Shown: piece by piece, positions 9,014 through 17,694 of the stretch
How the letters are laid out: each line of letters starts with the position of its first letter
Position numbering within the stretch: the first letter of the stretch is position 1
Translations under genes and position numbers: made by a program
Notes under the pieces: model-generated
Database searches by the model: none
What the model saw: only the letters and a program-made list of their open reading frames with translations
Told to the model about the DNA's origin: nothing
Origin: Chitinophaga dinghuensis
GTDB lineage: Bacteria; Bacteroidota; Bacteroidia; Chitinophagales; Chitinophagaceae
NCBI RefSeq assembly: GCF_003259435.1
Contig: NZ_QLMA01000004.1
Coordinates: 496,001 to 560,000, forward strand
Length of the DNA: 64,000 nucleotides
Reading direction: 5' to 3'

Positions 9014-10915
9014 ATGGCAAATACGGATAAAACGGATAATAAGGATCTATTTGCTTCCTATACGGAAGACTCCATCAGGTCGCTGGACTGGCGGGAGCAT
9101 ATCCGCCTCCGGCCAGGGATGTACATCGGTAAGTTAGGAGATGGTTCCAGCATGGATGATGGTATATACATCCTGCTGAAAGAGGTAACGGATAACTGTA
9201 TCGATGAGCATACCATGGGCTTTGGTAAACAGGTCGATATTAAGGTAACGGAGCACACCGTGTCTATCAGAGACTACGGACGTGGTATTCCGTTAGGGAA
9301 AGTGGTGGACGTGGTAAGTAAAATTAACACTGGTGCTAAATATGATAGTAAGGCCTTTCAGAAATCTGTAGGTTTGAACGGGGTGGGTACCAAAGCGGTA
9401 AATGCCTTGTCCAGTGCCTTCCGGGTGCAGTCTGTCCGTGATGGCCGACTGAAAGCCGCAGAATTTGAGAGAGGAGTGCTGGTAAAGGATCATAAGGAGA
9501 CATCTACCACTGAAGGGAACGGTACCTTGGTGACTTTTACGCCTGATGAAACGGTATTTAAGAACTTCAGATATATTCCGGAATTCCTGGAGAACCAGAT
9601 CTGGAATTATTGCTTCCTGAATGCAGGGTTGACCATCAACTTCAACGGTAAGAAATATCTTTCTAAAAACGGGCTGCTGGATTTGTTGCAGCGTAAAACG
9701 AATGAAGAGGATCTGCGTTATCCGATCATTCACCTGAAAGGGGAAGATATTGAAGTGGCCATTACCCACGAAAATCAATACGGGGAGGAATATTACTCTT
9801 TTGTAAACGGTCAGCATACTACCCAGGGCGGTACGCACCTGGCAGCTTTCAGAGAGGCTTTCGTAAAAACGGTGCGTGATTTCTATAAGAAGGATTATGA
9901 CGCAACAGATATCAGAGCTTCTATCTGTGCTGCAGTTTCTGTACGTGTACAGGAACCAGTATTTGAATCCCAGACCAAAACCAAGCTGGGCTCTCTGACA
10001 GTATTTGAAGGCGGCCCTTCTATGAAGGCTTTTGTGTTGGACTTCCTGTCTAAGCATCTGGATGATTTTCTGCATCGTAATTCCGCTGTGGCAGATGCGT
10101 TGAAGAAACGTATTGAACAGAGTGAGAGAGAGCGTAAAGAGCTGGCAGGGATTAAGAAACTGGCCAACGAAAGGGCTAAGAAAGCAAACCTGCATAACCG
10201 TAAGCTGCGTGACTGCCGTTTCCACCTGAATGAAGAGTTTTCCGGAAAGGACAAGGCAGAAAATGAAACACGCCGACTGAATACCACCATCTTTATTACG
10301 GAGGGTGATTCTGCGAGTGGTTCCATCACGAAATCACGTAATGTTGAAACGCAGGCGGTATTTAGCTTACGTGGTAAACCACTGAACAGCTACGGGCTTA
10401 CCAAGAAAATCGTATACGAAAACGAAGAGTTCAACTTATTGCAGCATGCGCTCAATATTGAAGAAGGATTGGAAGGGCTGCGTTACAATAACATTGTAGT
10501 AGCAACCGATGCCGATGTGGATGGTATGCACATTCGCTTGTTGATCCTCACCTTCTTCTTACAGTTCTTCCCGGATCTGGTGAAAAATGGGCACGTGTAC
10601 ATATTGGAAACGCCGCTGTTCCGTGTACGTAACAAACAGGAAACTATTTATTGCTATACAGAGGAAGAGAAGCAAAAGGCAGTGAAGAAGCTGGGTAGCA
10701 AGCCTGAAATAACCCGATTTAAAGGATTGGGTGAAATCTCACCGGAAGAATTCGGCAGATTTATCAGCGAAGACATGCGTATAGAGCCTATCATCTTATC
10801 GAAAGACATCCATATCCAGAAATTACTGGAATACTATATGGGTAAAAATACACAGGCAAGACAGGAGTTTATCATTAACAACCTGCGCTATGAAAAAGAC
10901 CTGGTAGAAGAATAG
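9014..10915 (+). CDS. parE: DNA topoisomerase IV subunit B (type IIA ATPase subunit)
   Basis: A 633-residue GyrB/ParE-family subunit that binds ATP and drives strand passage for decatenation, working with ParC encoded 1.3 kb downstream. The GHKL ATPase motifs are visible: [10 protein letters not shown] (Bergerat N box), DYGRGIP and [13 protein letters not shown]. The transducer QTK loop follows ([10 protein letters not shown]). The TOPRIM domain has E430 in TEGDSASGS and the acidic cluster D499/D501/D503 in DADVDG. The C-terminus ends soon after the [11 protein letters not shown] region, without the long GyrB insertion. Pairing with a parC-like gene in the same operon favours topoisomerase IV over gyrase. 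Confidence 0.93.
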   Translation: MANTDKTDNKDLFASYTEDSIRSLDWREHIRLRPGMYIGKLGDGSSMDDGIYILLKEVTDNCIDEHTMGFGKQVDIKVTEHTVSIRDYGRGIPLGKVVDVVSKINTGAKYDSKAFQKSVGLNGVGTKAVNALSSAFRVQSVRDGRLKAAEFERGVLVKDHKETSTTEGNGTLVTFTPDETVFKNFRYIPEFLENQIWNYCFLNAGLTINFNGKKYLSKNGLLDLLQRKTNEEDLRYPIIHLKGEDIEVAITHENQYGEEYYSFVNGQHTTQGGTHLAAFREAFVKTVRDFYKKDYDATDIRASICAAVSVRVQEPVFESQTKTKLGSLTVFEGGPSMKAFVLDFLSKHLDDFLHRNSAVADALKKRIEQSERERKELAGIKKLANERAKKANLHNRKLRDCRFHLNEEFSGKDKAENETRRLNTTIFITEGDSASGSITKSRNVETQAVFSLRGKPLNSYGLTKKIVYENEEFNLLQHALNIEEGLEGLRYNNIVVATDADVDGMHIRLLILTFFLQFFPDLVKNGHVYILETPLFRVRNKQETIYCYTEEEKQKAVKKLGSKPEITRFKGLGEISPEEFGRFISEDMRIEPIILSKDIHIQKLLEYYMGKNTQARQEFIINNLRYEKDLVEE

Positions 10916-10939
10916 TTTGTCAAGAAATTACGAGATCGT

Positions 10940-11830
10940 ATGAGCTTAAAGCATATTGTGTTTGGTCAGCCATCCGTGGCAGTGCTGGCGGAAGCAGTGG
11001 GAATGGACGAGAAAATGCAGGGAGATATTCTTTGTTTCGAGGATGACCTCTCCGTAGGCCCGCTGTTTATCCTGGATACCAAGGATGGTCAGGCTTTACG
11101 CCAGCAATGGTGGCAGCAGCTGCAAGGCACTGGCCCGGCAGCAGTAGCACAGGAGATATTTGAGGAAGCGCCTGCTCCTGAACCGGAAGAGCCGGAACAC
11201 TCAGAAGATGAGGCCCGCTTTCTTACCCTGAAAACACAGCTGAAAGAAGACCCCGAACTGGAAGTCTGGATTTGGGCCGGACAAAATGCCCGCGATGTAA
11301 CCGGCTACTATTGGCTGGTCAGCAAATTATACGATTTCTCCGGACGCATTCATATTATCTACCTCAATAACCTTCCTTTCCTGAATGAAAAAGGAGCGGT
11401 ATTTTATCCTACACATCTGCACCAGATTCTGCCCAAGGAATTCCTGAAAGCAAAAAAACTGGCAAGGCCCGTATCCCTGGCTGAATATGAGCTGGATGGA
11501 GACGAATGGCATCGCCTGATGAATGAGAATGCTGGCATTCGGCTGCTGGAAGGCGGTAAAAAACTCAAAGGAGAAACAGTTACTTTCTACGATAAAGACC
11601 TGCTGGCGCAAACTGGCAAAGAGTTTATCAAAGCCTGGCGTGTAGCCAATCAGGTGAGCGGCAAGCTGAAATATCCGGTAATGGATCTTTTCCTTGCCTG
11701 GCGACTGAAAGAGCTGGTGAAGGAAGGAAAGCTGGAAAGCAAAGGAGAACTGAAAACGGTTCGGGATTTTGAAGTAAAACAGCCAGGTGGAGAAACACCG
11801 GCATCACCAACAAACGAGGCTACCGCATAA
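10940..11830 (+). CDS. DUF1835 domain-containing protein
   Basis: A 296-residue cytoplasmic protein starting 24 bp after parE. The N-terminal part (MSLKHIVFGQPSVAVLAEA, then GDILCFEDDLSVGP) matches my memory of DUF1835, usually followed by DUF3658 as the C-terminal region here (LARPVSLAEYELDGDEWHRL onwards). An acidic, proline-rich linker lies near residues 75-92 (PAPEPEEPEHSEDE). No catalytic motif is known to me. It is translated within the topoisomerase IV operon, so co-expression with it is expected, but a functional link is only inferred. Confidence 0.75.
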   Translation: MSLKHIVFGQPSVAVLAEAVGMDEKMQGDILCFEDDLSVGPLFILDTKDGQALRQQWWQQLQGTGPAAVAQEIFEEAPAPEPEEPEHSEDEARFLTLKTQLKEDPELEVWIWAGQNARDVTGYYWLVSKLYDFSGRIHIIYLNNLPFLNEKGAVFYPTHLHQILPKEFLKAKKLARPVSLAEYELDGDEWHRLMNENAGIRLLEGGKKLKGETVTFYDKDLLAQTGKEFIKAWRVANQVSGKLKYPVMDLFLAWRLKELVKEGKLESKGELKTVRDFEVKQPGGETPASPTNEATA

Positions 11831-11831
11831 T

Positions 11832-12236
11832 ATGATCAGTATTACACCAGTATCCCTGCAAGGCGCCGATGAAAGAGGCAGTAACTATTTGTGGGACTGT
11901 CAGCGTACCGGAGATTTTATGCTGTGTTACAGGAATGCCGGCAGCAGTAGCGGTCAGCATTACCACGAAGGGCACAGTGACAATAAGAATCAGGAAATCA
12001 TGTACCTGTTTAGCGGAACTGCTGAAATTCACTGGTGTCCGTTGGATGGGGATGAAATTGTAGTGACAGAGATAACAGCGCCGGCAAGAGTGGAAATCCC
12101 TGTACGCATCTGGCACCAGCTCATAGCGGTGACAGACTGCTGTTTTATTGAACTGAACTCTATGGACGATGTACGAAAAGACAGTATTCGTGTATGGAGA
12201 GCGGATTTTGAAAAAATGATAAAAGTAAAATCGTAA
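11832..12236 (+). CDS. Cupin-domain protein
   Basis: 134 residues beginning one base after the previous stop codon. The cupin core is seen as GQHYHEGHSDNKNQEIMYLF (two His and a Glu that could bind a metal) and a second motif near PVRIWHQLIAV containing one His. It is a small single-domain cupin, perhaps an isomerase or a binding protein. It is 8 bp from parC, so it belongs to the topoisomerase operon. No substrate can be assigned. Confidence 0.75.
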   Translation: MISITPVSLQGADERGSNYLWDCQRTGDFMLCYRNAGSSSGQHYHEGHSDNKNQEIMYLFSGTAEIHWCPLDGDEIVVTEITAPARVEIPVRIWHQLIAVTDCCFIELNSMDDVRKDSIRVWRADFEKMIKVKS

Positions 12237-12244
12237 GTGATATA

Positions 12245-14782
12245 ATGGATATGGAAAATCAAACAACAGACGAATCTCTGCATAATGTCACGCATGTAGG
12301 CGGCATGTATGAGAGCTGGTTTCTGGATTATGCTTCCTATGTAATCCTGGAGCGCGCGGTTCCCAGCATTGAAGATGGGTTAAAACCCGTTCAGCGCCGT
12401 ATCCTGCACGCTATGAAGGAAATGGATGATGGCCGCTTCAATAAAGTGGCTAACGTGATCGGACAAACGATGCAGTATCACCCCCATGGCGATGCATCCA
12501 TCAGCGATGCCATTGTTAACCTGGGTCAGAAAGACCTCCTCATCGAAACTCAGGGTAACTGGGGAGACGTGAGAACAGGAGACGACGCGGCTGCCGCAAG
12601 GTATATTGAGGCCCGCCTGTCCAAATTTGCACTGGATGTAGCCTTCAACGGCAAAACTACCCAATGGCAGCTGAGCTATGATGGCCGTAAAAACGAGCCC
12701 CTCTCTCTGCCAATGAAATTCCCTCTCCTGTTGGCGCAGGGGGCGGAAGGTATCGCGGTAGGTTTGTCTACCAAAATATTACCACACAACTTCATCGAGC
12801 TGCTGGATGCAGCCGTTAAATACCTGAGAGGGAAGAAATTTGATCTGTACCCCGACTTCATGACCGGCGGTATGGTGGACGTGGCGAACTACAACGATGG
12901 TAAACGCGGAGGAAAGGTAAGAGTACGTGCACATATTGAAGAGAAAGATAAAAAGACCCTCCTGGTAAAGGATGTACCTTATGGTATCACCACCACTCAG
13001 TTGATGGAGTCTATCGTAAAGGCCAACGACAGCGGTAAAATCAAAATCCGTAAAGTGGTAGATAATACCGCCAAAGACGTGGAAATTGAAGTGCAGCTGG
13101 CGCCTGGTATCTCTCCGGATATCACCATCGATGCGTTGTATGCGTTTACGGACTGTGAGATTTCCATCTCTCCAAACGCCTGCGTAATTGTAGATGATAA
13201 GCCATTATTCCTCACGGCTTCCGACTTGCTGAAATCTTCGGTTGACTTTACCAAAGACCTGCTGAAACAGGAACTGGAAATCAAACTGGGTGAGCTGGAA
13301 GATAAATGGCACTATACCTCCCTGGAGAAAATATTCTTTGAGAAAGGGATCTACAAGGAACTGGAGCAAAAGCATAAAGACTGGGAAGCCGTTCTTACTG
13401 CGATTGATAAAGGATTCAGTCCCTATAAGAAAAACCTCAAACGAGAAATCACCCGTGAAGATATTCTTAAACTAACGGAGAAGCCTGTACGCAGAATTTA
13501 CCGTCTGGATATCAACGAACTCACCGAGCAAATCAAAGGTATTGAGGGAGAAATCAAGCAGGTGAAACATGATCTGGCTAACCTGACAGATTATACCATC
13601 ACTTACTACGAAGGTTTGTTGAAGAAGTATGGTAAAGGAAAAGAGCGTCTTACCGAAATCAAAACCTTTGATACCATTCAGGTGCAACAGGTAGCGATTG
13701 CCAATACGAAACTGTACGTAAACCGTGCAGATGGTTTCATCGGTACTTCCCTGAAAAAAGATGAATTCGTAGCAGATTGTTCTGACCTGGATAATATCAT
13801 TGTTTTCCTGAAAGATGGTAAAATGATGGTGACTAAGGTAGCCGATAAAACCTTTGTAGGTAAGGATATTATTCATGTGGATGTGTTCCGCAAAAATGAT
13901 GAACGTACTACCTACAATATGATTTATGTGGAAGGTAAAACTGGCGTCAGCTATGCCAAACGTTTTAACGTTACTGGCGTAACCCGCGATAAAGTGTATG
14001 ACCTGGCGCATAAGGGAGAGAAGAACTCCAAAGTACATTACTTCTCTGCCAACCCTAATGGGGAAGCGGAAGTGGTAACCATCAAGCTCAGTCCTAACTG
14101 CTCTGCCAGAAACAAGGAGTTTGATCTGTATTTTGAAACCATTGCGATCAAAGGACGTAACTCTATGGGTAATCAGGTAACAAAATACCCTATCCGTGGT
14201 GTGAAATTCAAGGAGAAAGGCGTCTCCACGCTGGCAGGCCAGAAAATCTGGTATGATCCGGAAACAGGCCGTCTGAATACCGAAGAACGCGGCGTATATA
14301 TTGGCAGTTTTGAAGGAGAAGATAAAATCTTCGTCGCCTTTAAAAACGGTACTTACGAACTGACTAACTACGAACTGACCAACCGCTACGAATCCAACGA
14401 TGTGGTTTACATCGAGAAATTCAGCGCGGATAAAGTGGTTACCGCTATCTACTTTGACGCAGATAAAAAGCAGTTCAATGTGAAGCGTTTCCGAATAGAA
14501 ACACAGACATTGAATAATAAATTCTCCTTCATTAAGGAAGGCGCTAACAACTACCTGGAAATGGTAACTACCCATACACAACCGGTAGTACTCCTGAAAA
14601 CAGGTAAAAAACGTAGTCCTGAAGAAGAAGAAATCAACCTGGCAGAATTCATTGAAGTAACCGGCTGGAAAACAGTAGGAACAAGGATTGCCGGAGATGA
14701 TTTAATCAGTGCAGAATTGTTGTCGGAAGATGAAGATCCAGATCCGGAAGATGACAGTAATGTACAGGGAGAATTGTTCTAA
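12245..14782 (+). CDS. parC: DNA topoisomerase IV subunit A (DNA cleavage subunit)
   Basis: An 845-residue GyrA/ParC-family subunit. The winged-helix/tower core holds GLKPVQRRILHAM and the catalytic tyrosine Y120 in AAAARYIEARLS, which forms the phosphotyrosyl link to DNA. The quinolone-determining stretch reads HPHGDASISDAIV, with Ala84 where E. coli GyrA has Ser83. The C-terminal half carries beta-pinwheel-like repeats but no clear GyrA box (QRRGGKG), which supports topoisomerase IV. The tail is very acidic (EDEDPDPEDDSN). An alternative in-frame ATG two codons in (12251) is equally plausible. A terminator follows at once. Confidence 0.92.
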   Translation: MDMENQTTDESLHNVTHVGGMYESWFLDYASYVILERAVPSIEDGLKPVQRRILHAMKEMDDGRFNKVANVIGQTMQYHPHGDASISDAIVNLGQKDLLIETQGNWGDVRTGDDAAAARYIEARLSKFALDVAFNGKTTQWQLSYDGRKNEPLSLPMKFPLLLAQGAEGIAVGLSTKILPHNFIELLDAAVKYLRGKKFDLYPDFMTGGMVDVANYNDGKRGGKVRVRAHIEEKDKKTLLVKDVPYGITTTQLMESIVKANDSGKIKIRKVVDNTAKDVEIEVQLAPGISPDITIDALYAFTDCEISISPNACVIVDDKPLFLTASDLLKSSVDFTKDLLKQELEIKLGELEDKWHYTSLEKIFFEKGIYKELEQKHKDWEAVLTAIDKGFSPYKKNLKREITREDILKLTEKPVRRIYRLDINELTEQIKGIEGEIKQVKHDLANLTDYTITYYEGLLKKYGKGKERLTEIKTFDTIQVQQVAIANTKLYVNRADGFIGTSLKKDEFVADCSDLDNIIVFLKDGKMMVTKVADKTFVGKDIIHVDVFRKNDERTTYNMIYVEGKTGVSYAKRFNVTGVTRDKVYDLAHKGEKNSKVHYFSANPNGEAEVVTIKLSPNCSARNKEFDLYFETIAIKGRNSMGNQVTKYPIRGVKFKEKGVSTLAGQKIWYDPETGRLNTEERGVYIGSFEGEDKIFVAFKNGTYELTNYELTNRYESNDVVYIEKFSADKVVTAIYFDADKKQFNVKRFRIETQTLNNKFSFIKEGANNYLEMVTTHTQPVVLLKTGKKRSPEEEEINLAEFIEVTGWKTVGTRIAGDDLISAELLSEDEDPDPEDDSNVQGELF

Positions 14783-14805
14783 GTTACAATTACTTCTATA
14801 TAAAG

Positions 14806-14846
14806 AAACAGGCCGTCTTTACTTAGTAGAGACGGCCTGTTTTTAT
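14806..14846. terminator. Terminator between convergent parC operon and secreted protein gene
   Basis: AAACAGGCCGTCT at the 5' side pairs with AGACGGCCTGTTT around a short loop, followed by T-rich sequence on the plus side and preceded by A-rich sequence. It probably works in both directions, since the minus-strand gene ends at 14843. Confidence 0.8.
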
Positions 14847-15829
14847 TTTTGTTTGGTCTTTTTATTGCCAGTTGGCTGTTTCGGAGTTGCGTCCTGGTTA
14901 TAATCCTCTATACTTTTCGGATTCATCATGTTTTTCTTTTTGACATCCATCGGTTGTGGAACCGGAGCTCCTTTACCCAATGGGATGGCATCATGGAATA
15001 TCTTTTCTACATGTGTCCATTTACCCATCATCCATTTGAAGCCTTCATAATCCATATCTGACACCAGGGTGAATTTCTTCTCTGGTTCATTACTTTCAGA
15101 AATCAGGTGATCGAAAACGATCATATCCATCTCCTTGTTGTAATTCAAACTGATACTGCTTTCTTTCTTGTATTCCAGGATAAACCTGTTTTTTGTAGGT
15201 TGTTTTATGCTATCCTGGCTGTAGCTGAAGAATGGGCCACCAAAAACGGGTTGTCCGTTTTTGAAGGTCAGCATTTCTGCGATTTTCTTCTGGCTGCGTG
15301 GATTATTGGCATCCCATCCGAAGAGGGTATAGTATTCCTGGTTGAAGTAGTGTCTTTGTTCAATATGGTAATACAGACATCCATACCAGTATTTGTTGTC
15401 CGTGATAGTATCCGTATTGGTAATATAATCGGAGGCATCAAAGAGCGGGAAGAGCTTTAGTTGTCCATCCGCCGTATTCATCTGGATGGCGCCATAGTGG
15501 CGATAGAAGCCGTTTTCCCTTTCCAATGCCCAGGTGAAGATACGGAAGGTACTGTCCTTCGGATATTGAATGGAGATGGTCCGCAGCGAGTCGAATGCGT
15601 ACTTGAAAGAGTATTTATTCTTCAATGCCCGCACCAGGGTGGGAATGAAGGCATCGCAGGCTTGCTGACGGCCATCATCGCCTTTCCCACGGAAGATCTC
15701 CTGACTGAGCTGTTGCAGGGTGTCCTGGGAATGTCGCAGCCGGGCTTTCGTGGCGGCGTCCGGAACCTGGGCTACAGCTTGCAGGAAAGGGCAGGAAAGG
15801 AGGATAAACAGAAATATTTTTTTTACCAT
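14843..15829 (-). CDS. Secreted conserved hypothetical protein
   Basis: 328 residues with a signal peptide (VKKIFLFILLSCPFLQAVAQ). The mature part is aromatic and polar with no recognised catalytic motif. It includes segments such as RIFTWALERENGFYRHYGAI, YWYGCLYYHI and a Lys/Pro/Gln-rich C-terminus (about 290-328). It resembles conserved hypothetical proteins of Bacteroidota, but I cannot name a family. It is the last gene of a minus-strand run, 26 bp after gmhB, so it may be read through from the heptose cluster. A periplasmic or surface location is likely. Confidence 0.6.
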   Translation of the reverse strand: MVKKIFLFILLSCPFLQAVAQVPDAATKARLRHSQDTLQQLSQEIFRGKGDDGRQQACDAFIPTLVRALKNKYSFKYAFDSLRTISIQYPKDSTFRIFTWALERENGFYRHYGAIQMNTADGQLKLFPLFDASDYITNTDTITDNKYWYGCLYYHIEQRHYFNQEYYTLFGWDANNPRSQKKIAEMLTFKNGQPVFGGPFFSYSQDSIKQPTKNRFILEYKKESSISLNYNKEMDMIVFDHLISESNEPEKKFTLVSDMDYEGFKWMMGKWTHVEKIFHDAIPLGKGAPVPQPMDVKKKNMMNPKSIEDYNQDATPKQPTGNKKTKQK

Positions 15830-15855
15830 ACTTATTATACGGTTACAGGGCGAAA

Positions 15856-16389
15856 TTATTGTTCTGTTGACGGAAGGCTGCTGGCAAAATCGAGCAGAGA
15901 ACTACATCTTTGATCGATTAATGGATGCGGAAGCTGAATATCGGGGAGAGTGGAGGGAATGAAAACTGTTTTCATTCCCAGGTTCCGGCCGAATTGCATA
16001 TCGCCCAATGTATTTCCAACCATGATTGCCTGACTGAAATCGATCTCTGGGAAGTCCTCTTTTGCACGGGAAGCCATTCCTGTCTGTGGTTTACGACAAG
16101 GACTATCATTATTTACATCCGGGCAATAGTAAATTTTATCTATTCTGCCCCCATGCTGGCGGATTTCCGTGAGCATATGGGAGTGGATATCTTCTAAACC
16201 GGTAGGCGTGAGCAGGCCGCGTCCGATGCAACGTTGGTTGGTCACAATGACGATACGGTCAAAATGATGGTGGAGGAGGCCAAGGGCTTGCAGAACGCCA
16301 TCGCTGAAGCGGAACATATCCCATTGCAGGACGTATCCGCCTTTAATTTCGTCGTTGATGACACCGTCCCTGTCCAGAAATAAGGTCAT
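15856..16389 (-). CDS. gmhB: D-glycero-D-manno-heptose-1,7-bisphosphate 7-phosphatase-like HAD phosphatase
   Basis: A 177-residue HAD phosphatase of the HisB-N/GmhB type. Motif I is FLDRDGVIND, with the Asp nucleophile and acid/base in DRD. Motif II lies at VTNQRCIGRG, a zinc-loop-like segment has YYCPDVNNDSPCRKP, and motif IV is VGNTLGDMQ, where many GmhB proteins have VGD. It removes the 7-phosphate from heptose 1,7-bisphosphate. The gene sits with gmhA, hddA and hddC, so the product is most likely the alpha-1-phosphate of the GDP-heptose route. Histidinol-phosphatase is excluded mainly by context. Confidence 0.82.
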   Translation of the reverse strand: MTLFLDRDGVINDEIKGGYVLQWDMFRFSDGVLQALGLLHHHFDRIVIVTNQRCIGRGLLTPTGLEDIHSHMLTEIRQHGGRIDKIYYCPDVNNDSPCRKPQTGMASRAKEDFPEIDFSQAIMVGNTLGDMQFGRNLGMKTVFIPSTLPDIQLPHPLIDQRCSSLLDFASSLPSTEQ

Positions 16390-16403
16390 GATATATACTA
16401 ACG

Positions 16404-17105
16404 TTAATGGTTATACGGCAGGTATCTGGCGGCAGCCTGATAATCTTCCGGTATACCGATATCGATAAAATAAGTATCGCTGATAAAGCCATACAGTTGT
16501 TGACTGGCTGCCATTGGCTCCAGTACCTCTTTTTCGAAAGAGAACTTTTCTGGTAATTGGAGGCCTTTCAGGTAAGAAGCGCTGGTAAGGTATACGCCGC
16601 CATTGATGAGTCCAGCTTCCATGAATTGTTTTTCCTGGAAAGCAGTGATCAGAGCGTTGTCATCCAGAGTAACAGTGCCATAGCGGTCAAACTGTACCAT
16701 TGGTTTGAGGGCCAGTGAAAGTTGGCTATGATGTGCCTGGTGAAACGTATCAAAGGCCATGAAGTTTACATCGAAATAGGTATCGCCGTTGACGATGAAG
16801 ACGTTATTGCCTTCCACTTTTCCGAGTGCGTATACGATACCGCCGCCGGTGCCCAGTGGTTCGGGTTCTATGGCGAAGGAAATACGCAGCGGCAATTTCT
16901 GGGAATTACACCAGTCTATCACCTGTTCGGATTTATAGCCGAGAGATAGAATAGCATGAGTAATTCCTTGTTGGTGCAGATAATGCAGCAGGTAGTAGAG
17001 AAATGGCTGATCTCCAACAGGCGCCATGCATTTTGGTTTATCGGCCACTACACTGCGAAGGCGGGTGCCGAGGCCACCCGCCAGTACGATACATTCTGTT
17101 GTCAT
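16404..17105 (-). CDS. hddC: D-glycero-alpha-D-manno-heptose 1-phosphate guanylyltransferase-like nucleotidyltransferase
   Basis: A 233-residue sugar-phosphate nucleotidyltransferase. The N-terminal signature LAGGLGTRLRSVVADKPKCM binds the nucleotide, and FIVNGDTYFDV carries the metal-binding Asp. It would make GDP-D-glycero-alpha-D-manno-heptose from the 1-phosphate and GTP. Its start codon overlaps the end of gmhA by one base, showing coupled translation. The nucleotide choice (GTP rather than another NTP) is inferred from the gene set rather than from residues. Confidence 0.8.
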   Translation of the reverse strand: MTTECIVLAGGLGTRLRSVVADKPKCMAPVGDQPFLYYLLHYLHQQGITHAILSLGYKSEQVIDWCNSQKLPLRISFAIEPEPLGTGGGIVYALGKVEGNNVFIVNGDTYFDVNFMAFDTFHQAHHSQLSLALKPMVQFDRYGTVTLDDNALITAFQEKQFMEAGLINGGVYLTSASYLKGLQLPEKFSFEKEVLEPMAASQQLYGFISDTYFIDIGIPEDYQAAARYLPYNH

Positions 17106-17680
17106 CAGGAGAACAGGTTGTTTTCTACTATTTCACAGATGATATGTCCGGTTGTAATATGGGCTTCCTGGATACGTGGGGTATCGGTGGAAGGCATATT
17201 CAGCAGGTAATCGCTGTCTGCTTTCATTTTTCCGCCTGTCTGGCCAGTCATACTCACGATGATCATGCCTTGTTCTTTGGCCACTTTCATAGCTTCCAGG
17301 ATATTGCCGGAGTTACCGGAGGTGGAAATACAAACCAGTACATCGCCTTTGCGACCGATGCCGCGCAGGATGCGGGCATATACCTGATCGTAACCGTAAT
17401 CGTTGCCCACAGCGGTCATGTAAGAAGAGTTGCAATGCAATGCTTCTGCATAGAGTGGGGCACGATCCTTATAGAATCTGCCGGAAAATTCGGCGGCGAG
17501 ATGTTGCGCATCAGCGGCACTGCCTCCGTTTCCACAGAAAAGTATTTTATGGTCTTCGCGGAGGCTGTTGGTAATGACATCCGCCACTTGCTGTATAGTT
17601 GCCAGCAGTTGTTCATCCTGTGCGATCGCTTCCTTTACGGCAATACTTGCCTTCAGTCTGTTAACAATTTCTTGCTTCAT
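17105..17680 (-). CDS. gmhA: Sedoheptulose-7-phosphate isomerase
   Basis: A 191-residue SIS-domain isomerase. It has the typical CGNGGSAADAQHLAAEFSGR phosphosugar site, FYKDRAPLYAEAL and LVCISTSGNSGNILEAM. It turns D-sedoheptulose 7-phosphate into D-glycero-D-manno-heptose 7-phosphate, the first step of nucleotide-heptose synthesis. The length is normal. It lies between hddA (14 bp upstream) and hddC (1-bp overlap) and is cytoplasmic. Confidence 0.9.
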   Translation of the reverse strand: MKQEIVNRLKASIAVKEAIAQDEQLLATIQQVADVITNSLREDHKILFCGNGGSAADAQHLAAEFSGRFYKDRAPLYAEALHCNSSYMTAVGNDYGYDQVYARILRGIGRKGDVLVCISTSGNSGNILEAMKVAKEQGMIIVSMTGQTGGKMKADSDYLLNMPSTDTPRIQEAHITTGHIICEIVENNLFS

Positions 17681-17694
17681 CGGGTAAAGTTAAA

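Noticed and set aside
8937..9137. A possible leader peptide before parE
   Set aside because: The TTG-started frame runs far into parE out of frame; no ribosome-binding or attenuator structure is seen.
9293..10225. A 310-codon frame on the minus strand
   Set aside because: Antisense to the ATPase and TOPRIM parts of parE, with no family pattern.
13472..14581. A 369-codon frame on the minus strand
   Set aside because: It lies wholly antisense within parC, whose frame is conserved and complete; the translation is low in known motifs and rich in Phe, His and Ile, as antisense shadows are.
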